Source: Prolixibacteraceae bacterium (GTDB taxonomy: Bacteria > Bacteroidota > Bacteroidia > Bacteroidales > Prolixibacteraceae). From it: a DNA stretch of 11,899 bases. The notes beneath the pieces are model-generated. The model did no database searches, was not told the DNA's origin, and worked only from the letters and a program-made list of their open reading frames with translations. The stretch spans positions 1-11,899 of the forward strand of contig JAGODU010000124.1 in NCBI GenBank assembly GCA_017998095.1, read 5' to 3'. Each line of letters starts with the position of its first letter. Within the stretch, counting starts at the first letter, position 1. The position numbers and the translations under genes were made by a program. Shown piece by piece: positions 6,824-11,899 of this stretch.

Positions 6824-7642
6824 ATGAAATATATTATTCCTGCTTTGACTTTATTACTTTTCGTTTCATGTGAAAATGTAAAAGAAAATAATCCAATATC
6901 ATCAGATATTTCCAATATGCTTCAACACGCAGAGTGGATTGATCTCACCTTTGATTTTGATGAAAACTCAATATACTGGCCTACCAATGTCCCATTCTCT
7001 CATGATACTGTTTCATATGGAATTACCGATAAGAATTATTTTTATTCTTCGTTTAAGTTTGCTGCTGAAGAACATGGGGGGACACATTTCGATGCACCCA
7101 TTCATTTCAGTGCCAATAAAAACACTATCGAAAAGGTTCCTCTTTCTGAATTACACGGACCGGGTGTCATTGTTGATGTATCAGAAAAAGCATTGAATAA
7201 TCCTGATTATCTCATTCGCATTGACGATTTTCAGGAATGGGAATCAAGAAATGGTCGTATTCCTGATGGAGCAGTTGTATTAGTACATACAGGATATAGC
7301 AGATATTACAATAGTAGGGAAAAATATCTTGGAACGAACCTTACCGGAACAGAAGCAGTTCCTCATTTACATTTCCCTGGTCTTGATCCTGAAGCTGCCA
7401 AATGGTTATCTGAAGAAAGAAATATCGTAGGATTTGGTTTAGATACTCCAAGCATAGATTATGGGCAATCGAGTGATTTCATGGTTCACAGAATACTTTT
7501 CGAGAAGGGCTTGACAGGCTATGAAAATGTTGCCAACCTTGATAAACTTCCTGAAAAAGGAGCTTATATTATAGCTTTGCCAATGAAAATAAAAGGAGGA
7601 AGCGGAGCTCCTTTGAGGATTGTTGCAATTTTAAACAAATAA
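6824..7642 (+). CDS. Cyclase-family (kynurenine-formamidase-like) lipoprotein
   Basis: The 272-residue protein starts at the ATG at 6824; two TTG codons just upstream (6815, 6818) are less likely. Residues 1-16 form a lipoprotein signal (MKYIIPALTLLLFVSC) with lipid-accepting C16, so the enzyme is probably anchored in the envelope. The metal-binding motif of the cyclase/KynB superfamily, HGGTHFDAPIHF (84-95), is intact (H84, H88, D90, H94). VLVHTGY (152-158) and GFGLDTPSID (203-212) are further conserved family blocks. Relatives are metal-dependent amide or ring hydrolases such as N-formylkynurenine formamidase and isatin hydrolase. Characterised members are mostly cytoplasmic, so the lipoprotein form is notable. 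It starts 74 bases after the transporter gene and could be read through from it, but shows no domain link to transport. The substrate cannot be assigned. Confidence 0.88.
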   Translation: MKYIIPALTLLLFVSCENVKENNPISSDISNMLQHAEWIDLTFDFDENSIYWPTNVPFSHDTVSYGITDKNYFYSSFKFAAEEHGGTHFDAPIHFSANKNTIEKVPLSELHGPGVIVDVSEKALNNPDYLIRIDDFQEWESRNGRIPDGAVVLVHTGYSRYYNSREKYLGTNLTGTEAVPHLHFPGLDPEAAKWLSEERNIVGFGLDTPSIDYGQSSDFMVHRILFEKGLTGYENVANLDKLPEKGAYIIALPMKIKGGSGAPLRIVAILNK

Positions 7643-7643
7643 A

Positions 7644-7667
7644 TAAGGGCACTTTATTGCGCCCTTA
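7644..7667. terminator. Shared hairpin terminator between converging genes
   Basis: TAAGGGC (7644-7650) and GCCCTTA (7661-7667) form a 7-bp stem with a 10-base loop between the cyclase and SIMPL stops. On the minus strand it is followed directly by a T-rich run (TTATTTATTTG), so it works best for the SIMPL transcript. On the plus strand the T-run is about a dozen bases away. Confidence 0.65.
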
Positions 7668-7702
7668 ACCTATGATGTTTTAAAACAAAGTATTAAATAA
7701 TA

Positions 7703-8431
7703 CTAATTGTCATCGGGTTTCGAAGCCATTTTATATATAGAATAATAAACAATTACAGAATATTCAAGTTTTATTTTTTCGAATTCAATTTCAGGTTCCT
7801 CATAACTTGCATCTAAAGCTTCAGCTCCTTTAACCCTCATCATCATATTTGAGGCAACGGGCATTTGTCTGTAAAAAGGTTGATTTTCCTGAATATAAAT
7901 AGCATAGCTGGCCTTATGTCCAATAGCTCTTGTAAGTAGGTCCGCAGTTTTCTTAGCGTTTTGGATCGCCATCACTTTCACTTCATCTTTGAATTTATCC
8001 ATTTCTGAATGATCTACTTTGAATATATCCATATTTGAAATTCCTATTGATTCAAGTTCACGAAAAACCTTACCAGCTGTTTGAGCATTATGAACAACAA
8101 GCTGATATTCCTTTGAAGTAAAGATGTCATGTTTTTTTAGCCAGTAGTTTTTAAAATTGCTTGAAATATCAGTAACAGAAAAGTCTTTTTTAAGGTCAAT
8201 ACCTATTGCAATAAGTTTTTCAAGCATTCTTTTTTCAAGCATCTCCAATGTTTCCTTACCTTTGTAATCACTTTCATTTATAACTATTCTGACATATATT
8301 TCATCGGGAGAAATTTCCATTTCTCCTTTACCAGAAACTTCAATATAGTTCTGATCTATAAAGTTTTTACTATATTGTCCATACATTGTAAATGGAAAAA
8401 GTAGTGCAAAAAATAAAATTACAGTTTTCAT
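7703..8431 (-). CDS. Exported SIMPL-domain (DUF541) protein
   Basis: The 242-residue protein has a signal peptide (MKTVILFFALLFPFTMYGQ) and then a SIMPL/DUF541 domain. The opening IEVSGKGEMEISPDEIYVRI (30-49) is the family signature: a strand, G-x-G, then PD before the next strand. The middle holds KEYQLVVHNAQTAGKVFREL and KDEVKVMAIQNAKKTADLL, matching the conserved VxN...A...K..A..LA pattern. The C-terminus returns to a strand (EFEKIKLEYSVIVYYSI). SIMPL proteins are periplasmic or outer-membrane-associated and form oligomers; their biochemical role is largely unknown. The gene is alone on its strand, convergent with the cyclase gene and divergent from iorA. Family confident, function unknown. 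Confidence 0.88.
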   Translation of the reverse strand: MKTVILFFALLFPFTMYGQYSKNFIDQNYIEVSGKGEMEISPDEIYVRIVINESDYKGKETLEMLEKRMLEKLIAIGIDLKKDFSVTDISSNFKNYWLKKHDIFTSKEYQLVVHNAQTAGKVFRELESIGISNMDIFKVDHSEMDKFKDEVKVMAIQNAKKTADLLTRAIGHKASYAIYIQENQPFYRQMPVASNMMMRVKGAEALDASYEEPEIEFEKIKLEYSVIVYYSIYKMASKPDDN

Positions 8432-8497
8432 GTTTTATATAATTTAAGTGTATAATCTCTTTCTATAATTTATAAATCAATTGAAGTTATAAAAATT

Positions 8498-8558
8498 AAC
8501 AAATACCACACCATTTTTTAATACTTATTTTTTGTTGGATAAATCCAAGGTATTTGTT
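8498..8558. repeat. Nested inverted repeats upstream of iorA
   Basis: AACAAATACC (8498-8507) and GGTATTTGTT (8549-8558) are perfect 10-base reverse complements. Just inside the right arm is a 14-base dyad, TTGGATAAATCCAA (8535-8548). TCCAAGG occurs at 8544-8550 and again at 8573-8579. The set sits 77-137 bases before the iorA ATG, in the divergent region between the SIMPL gene and iorA. It could be an operator or a structured leader; no known riboswitch or leader class is recognised. Confidence 0.5.
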
Positions 8559-8634
8559 TTATTTGCTCACTTTCCAAGGATGGAATTATTCAAGTAAATT
8601 ATACGAAAATATTCGTTATAAATATAAATTACGA

Positions 8635-10269
8635 ATGAAACAAAAATTATTATTAGGTGCTGAAGCCATAGCTCAAGGTGCTATAGATTTTGGGTTAAGC
8701 GGTATTTATGCTTATCCGGGTACTCCTTCAACAGAAATAACAACATATGTACAGGAATCGGAAGAAGCAAGAGATAAAGGTATTCGTTCTACCTGGTCGG
8801 TAAATGAAAAGACTGCTTACGAGGCTGCTCTTGGAATGTCATTTGCTGGTAAAAGGTCTATGGTATGCATGAAACATGTAGGATTAAATGTAGCAGCCGA
8901 TCCTTTTATGAATTCAGCATCAACAGGTGTTAATGGAGGTTTAATACTTGTTGTAGCTGATGATCCTTCGATGCACTCATCTCAAAATGAACAGGATTCC
9001 CGTTTCTTTGGAAAATTTGCCATGATTCCTGTTTTTGAACCTTCAACTCAACAAGAAGCATATGATTCAGTTAAAATTGCTTTTGAATTATCGGAAAAAT
9101 ACAGCACTCCGATAATGATGAGGATAACAACCAGACTTTCACATTCAAGATCAGGCATCATTCAATCTAAAGGTATTGAACAAAAGAAACTTGCAATTCC
9201 TGAAGATCCAATGAAGTTTATGCTTCTTCCGGTATATGCCCGTAAAAAATATCATAGGCTGCTTGAAATTCAAAAAGATTTTGAAAAAGAATCTGAATTT
9301 ACTGTCCTTAACAAACTTAAGATAAATAAAAAAGGTGCAGTTGGTGTTTTAGCTTTCGGTATTGCCTACAATTATTTGATGGAGAATATTTCAGCTGAAA
9401 AAGAAAATTACAATATCCTTAAGATCAGTCAATATCCATTACCAATGGAAAAGGTAAAGATGCTTTTTGAAAACTCATCTAAAGTACTGATTCTGGAAGA
9501 GGGATTCCCAATTTATGAAGAATTACTGCGAGGATTTTTACCTAATGATTCCTCTATACAAATAGATGGCAAACTAAATGGTGTTGTTCCCCGTGAAGGA
9601 GAGTTGAACCCTGATAATGTCGGAGAAGCTCTTGGCCGAAAAGCAAAAAAAATCAAGATTACACCTTCATCCCTCGTTAACAGGCCACCTTCATTATGTC
9701 AGGGGTGTAGTCACCGTGATACATTTGATGAATTAAACGCTGCCATGGGTGGAGCACAAAAATATCAGGTGTTTTCAGATATAGGCTGCTATACTCTGGG
9801 AGCCTTGCCCCCATACAACGCAGTAAATACCTGCGTCGATATGGGTGCATCGATAACTATGGCTAAAGGTGCTGCAGATGCAGGATACAGACCCTCGGTT
9901 GCTGTAATTGGAGATTCTACATTTACACATTCCGGCATTACAGGCCTTTTAGATGCTGTTAACGACAAATCAGCTGTAACTATAATTATTTCTGATAATT
10001 CAACAACAGCGATGACCGGAGGTCAGGATTCATCAGGAACAGGTAAATTGGTTGATATCTGCGCAGGAGTTGGTGTAGAAAAAGAACACATAAGGGTAAT
10101 TGAACCTTTATCCAAAAACTTTGAAACAAACGTTGCAATTATGAAAGAAGAAATTGCTTATGAAGGTGTTTCTGTGATTATTGCTTCAAGAGAATGTATC
10201 CAAACACAATTGCGCAGGAAAAAAGAAGAAAAGAAAAATGATCCTTTGGTAAGAAACTGTAAACACTGA
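8635..10269 (+). CDS. iorA: Indolepyruvate (arylpyruvate) ferredoxin oxidoreductase, alpha subunit, short form
   Basis: The protein has 544 residues from the ATG at 8635. A TTG at 8554 would add 27 residues unlike the family and is rejected. It catalyses CoA- and TPP-dependent oxidative decarboxylation of aryl pyruvates to aryl-acyl-CoA, with ferredoxin as acceptor. N-terminal pyrimidine-binding domain: GIYAYPGTPSTEIT (23-36), NEKTAYEAALGMSFAGKRS (57-75) and MKHVGLNVAADPF (79-91). The transketolase C-like region is around 195-335. The C-terminal TPP domain has CQGCSHRDTFDEL (355-367), SDIGCYTLG (381-389), GDSTFTHSG (426-434) and SDNSTTAMTGGQ (453-464), the GDS...N Mg-TPP motif. It ends soon after IIASRECIQ with a basic tail. 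Classical IorA continues with a two-cluster ferredoxin domain that is absent here, and the bases after the stop hold no remnant of one. It is followed by iorB after five bases. Confidence 0.93.
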   Translation: MKQKLLLGAEAIAQGAIDFGLSGIYAYPGTPSTEITTYVQESEEARDKGIRSTWSVNEKTAYEAALGMSFAGKRSMVCMKHVGLNVAADPFMNSASTGVNGGLILVVADDPSMHSSQNEQDSRFFGKFAMIPVFEPSTQQEAYDSVKIAFELSEKYSTPIMMRITTRLSHSRSGIIQSKGIEQKKLAIPEDPMKFMLLPVYARKKYHRLLEIQKDFEKESEFTVLNKLKINKKGAVGVLAFGIAYNYLMENISAEKENYNILKISQYPLPMEKVKMLFENSSKVLILEEGFPIYEELLRGFLPNDSSIQIDGKLNGVVPREGELNPDNVGEALGRKAKKIKITPSSLVNRPPSLCQGCSHRDTFDELNAAMGGAQKYQVFSDIGCYTLGALPPYNAVNTCVDMGASITMAKGAADAGYRPSVAVIGDSTFTHSGITGLLDAVNDKSAVTIIISDNSTTAMTGGQDSSGTGKLVDICAGVGVEKEHIRVIEPLSKNFETNVAIMKEEIAYEGVSVIIASRECIQTQLRRKKEEKKNDPLVRNCKH

Positions 10270-10274
10270 TTAAA

Positions 10275-10862
10275 ATGAAAAAAGATATAATATTAGCCGG
10301 AGTAGGAGGACAAGGAATTTTATCAATAGCAGCTGTAATAGACCTCGCTGCTTTATCTTTAGGATATAATGTAAAACAAGCCGAAGTTCATGGCATGAGC
10401 CAAAGGGGTGGAGCGGTACAATCACATTTAAGGATTTCTGATCAGGAAATTTATTCTGACCTTATTGGACTTGAAAATGCAGACCTTATAATTTCTGTTG
10501 AACCTTTGGAAAGCTTGAGATATCTGCCATACCTTTCAAAAGACGGATGGGTTTTAACCAGTAGGGATTGTTACAAAAATATACCCAATTATCCCGAAGA
10601 GGCTAATTTATTTGGAATGATTGAAAAGCTGCCAAATAAAGTTTCTGCTAATGCTGAAGATATGGCCAAGGAGGCCGGAACAGCCAAGGCATCTAATATG
10701 GTAATGCTAGGTGTTGCTGCACCATTCCTTGATATTTCTGTTGATGTGTTAAAGAAAAGTATTACTGAAATATTTAGCAGTAAAGGAGATAAGGTCGTAA
10801 AAATTAATCTTGATGCTTTTGATGCAGGTTATTCCTGTTCAATGAAAGCACTAAAAAAATAA
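10275..10862 (+). CDS. iorB: Indolepyruvate ferredoxin oxidoreductase, beta (gamma-domain) subunit
   Basis: The 195-residue protein is the small subunit of the IorAB complex and belongs to the pyruvate/ketoisovalerate oxidoreductase gamma family. GVGGQG (9-14) begins the domain and EVHGMSQRGGAV (37-48) is the second family signature. In 2-oxoacid:ferredoxin oxidoreductases this domain helps form the CoA site and the interface with the TPP subunit. The length agrees with the usual 190-200 residues. It starts five bases after the iorA stop, so the two are co-translated. It carries no cysteine cluster motif, so it cannot replace the ferredoxin domain missing from this IorA; an external ferredoxin would have to take electrons from TPP chemistry directly. 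Confidence 0.94.
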   Translation: MKKDIILAGVGGQGILSIAAVIDLAALSLGYNVKQAEVHGMSQRGGAVQSHLRISDQEIYSDLIGLENADLIISVEPLESLRYLPYLSKDGWVLTSRDCYKNIPNYPEEANLFGMIEKLPNKVSANAEDMAKEAGTAKASNMVMLGVAAPFLDISVDVLKKSITEIFSSKGDKVVKINLDAFDAGYSCSMKALKK

Positions 10863-10867
10863 AAAAA

Positions 10868-10899
10868 GTCCTGATTCCTAAAAATATCGGAATCAGGAC
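10868..10899 (-). terminator. Strong intrinsic terminator for amt, between converging iorB and amt
   Basis: GTCCTGATTCC (10868-10878) and GGAATCAGGAC (10889-10899) form a perfect 11-bp stem with a 10-base loop. Read on the minus strand it is followed by a long T-run (seven T, then ATTTTTT), a textbook terminator for the Amt transcript. It begins five bases after the iorB stop. It may also stop iorB transcripts, but no T-run follows on the plus strand. Confidence 0.9.
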
Positions 10900-10945
10900 A
10901 TGAGACTGCTATTGAAAAGTAAAATTAAGGAATCGGGTTAAGTGA

Positions 10946-11899
10946 TCAGTTATAAGCTGATTCTCCATGTTCATAAATGTCAAGTCCTTCTTCTTCAACT
11001 ATAGGTTCAACTCTTATTCCTGCAGTTTTATCAACTATTTTAAAAAGAATAAAGGTTAAAACACCGCTGTAAACCATTACAACAACTACTGCAATTAATT
11101 GAATCCATAATTGTTTGAAGTTACCGGCAACTACACCACTATATGCAGCCTGAACTGTTGGAACGGCAAATATTCCTGTAAATAAAGCTCCTACAATACC
11201 GCCTACTCCATGAACACCAAAAGCATCAAGAGTATCATCGTAACCAATTTTATGTTTTACAAAGCTCACTGAAATATAACATATTACTGAAACTGCAACA
11301 CCTATTGCCAAAGCACCTCCAACACCTACAAATCCGGCAGCCGGAGTGATTGCAACAAGACCACCAACAGCACCAGTAGCTATACCAACAGTAGTTGGTG
11401 TTCCATGAAATAGCCATTCAATAAGAGCCCAGGTAAGAGCAGCTGTAGCTGCAGCTAGATGCGTTACGAGAAATGCATTCCCCGCAAGTCCATCAGCAGC
11501 AAGACCGCTTCCTGCATTAAATCCAAACCATCCAAACCAAAGCAAACCCGCACCTAAAACAACAAATGGAATATTATGAGGAACAGTAGGAGTGCCATTC
11601 ACTCCTCTCCTTTTGCCTATAAGTAATGCCATTACCAAAGCAGCAATACCTGCATTTATGTGGACCACAGTACCTCCTGCAAAATCAAGAGCTCCAAGCT
11701 TGTATAACCAACCATCTGCTGACCATACCCAATGCGCAACAGGGTTGTATACCAAAATTGCCCAAAGAAGGATAAATATGAAGAATCCCTTGAATTTTAT
11801 TCTTTCTGCAAAGGCTCCAATAATAAGTGCCGGAGTAATAACAGCAAACATACATTGAAACAGGATAAAGATAATGTGAGGTATTCGTTCAGTTGCCTG
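10946..11899 (-). CDS. amt: Ammonium transporter Amt (N-terminus beyond window)
   Basis: The open frame reaches the right edge without a proper start. The Met at 11851 is internal, because the frame continues upstream with QATERIPHIIFILFQCMFA, the conserved Amt helix containing the FQ pair of the substrate vestibule. Of 317 visible residues, the family hallmarks are GTVVHINAG (first twin histidine, H80 of the fragment) and LDAFGVHGVGG (second, H230), 150 apart as in E. coli AmtB. WFGWFGFNAGSGL and the pore residues around it are also present. The C-terminal tail (IRVEPIVEEEGLD, then EHGESAY) is the cytosolic segment that typically contacts the PII protein GlnK. The protein conducts NH4+/NH3 across the inner membrane for nitrogen assimilation. 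No glnK lies downstream; a terminator follows 46 bases after the stop. About 80-100 residues are missing. Confidence 0.95.
   Translation of the reverse strand, partial: QATERIPHIIFILFQCMFAVITPALIIGAFAERIKFKGFFIFILLWAILVYNPVAHWVWSADGWLYKLGALDFAGGTVVHINAGIAALVMALLIGKRRGVNGTPTVPHNIPFVVLGAGLLWFGWFGFNAGSGLAADGLAGNAFLVTHLAAATAALTWALIEWLFHGTPTTVGIATGAVGGLVAITPAAGFVGVGGALAIGVAVSVICYISVSFVKHKIGYDDTLDAFGVHGVGGIVGALFTGIFAVPTVQAAYSGVVAGNFKQLWIQLIAVVVVMVYSGVLTFILFKIVDKTAGIRVEPIVEEEGLDIYEHGESAYN

Noticed and set aside
8554..8634. TTG start giving a 571-residue IorA
   Set aside because: The 27 added residues precede the typical IorA N-terminus (MKQKLLLGAEAIAQG) and cover the repeat-rich leader; the ATG at 8635 is better.
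10946..11851. Amt read as a complete 301-residue protein starting at 11851
   Set aside because: The same frame stays open to the window edge and encodes conserved Amt sequence (FILFQCMFA) upstream of that Met, so the Met is internal.

Overview
The window looks like chromosomal DNA of an AT-rich member of the Bacteroidota, probably an anaerobe or facultative anaerobe. The evidence is strongly A/T-biased coding and intergenic sequence, almost no Shine-Dalgarno sequences (one clear exception), a TonB-dependent receptor, Bacteroidota-style short exported proteins (SIMPL, a lipoprotein cyclase, a thioredoxin-fold protein), and an IorAB 2-oxoacid:ferredoxin oxidoreductase, which is typical of anaerobic metabolism. 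No rRNA, tRNA, insertion sequence, CRISPR array or prophage gene was seen. No stretch longer than 300 bases lacks a gene.

Layout. (1) 1-610, minus: 5' part of an exported AhpC/TSA-like thioredoxin-fold protein that runs off the left edge. (2) 778-1644, plus: a stomatin/QmcA-type SPFH protein with the only strong Shine-Dalgarno in the window, closed by an intrinsic terminator. (3) 1742-2557, plus: a GufA-type ZIP metal transporter. (4) 2615-6749, plus: the most interesting block. It holds a single-domain ModE-like DNA-binding protein, a compact TonB-dependent outer-membrane receptor, and a protein that joins about nine membrane segments to a THEP1-type P-loop NTPase. The last two genes abut exactly (TAA then ATG). 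A perfect 8+7+8 inverted repeat with CGTTAT/ATAACG half-sites, resembling the ModE operator, lies 24 bases before the receptor start. (5) 6824-7642, plus: a cyclase-family (kynurenine-formamidase-like) lipoprotein. It converges on (6) 7703-8431, minus: a SIMPL/DUF541 exported protein. (7) 8635-10862, plus: iorA and iorB, with an IorA that lacks the usual C-terminal ferredoxin domain. (8) 10946-11899, minus: an Amt ammonium channel missing its N-terminus at the right edge, followed by a textbook terminator.

How the genes fit together. Block 4 reads as a self-contained envelope transport unit: a local regulator, an outer-membrane gate, and an inner-membrane protein with its own NTPase. The ModE-like regulator and operator-like repeat point to molybdate, tungstate or a related ligand, but the substrate is inference. 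IorAB oxidises arylpyruvates from aromatic amino acids to aryl-acyl-CoA with ferredoxin as acceptor. Amt nearby concerns nitrogen uptake, but no functional link to iorAB is shown. The remaining genes appear to be independent single transcription units.
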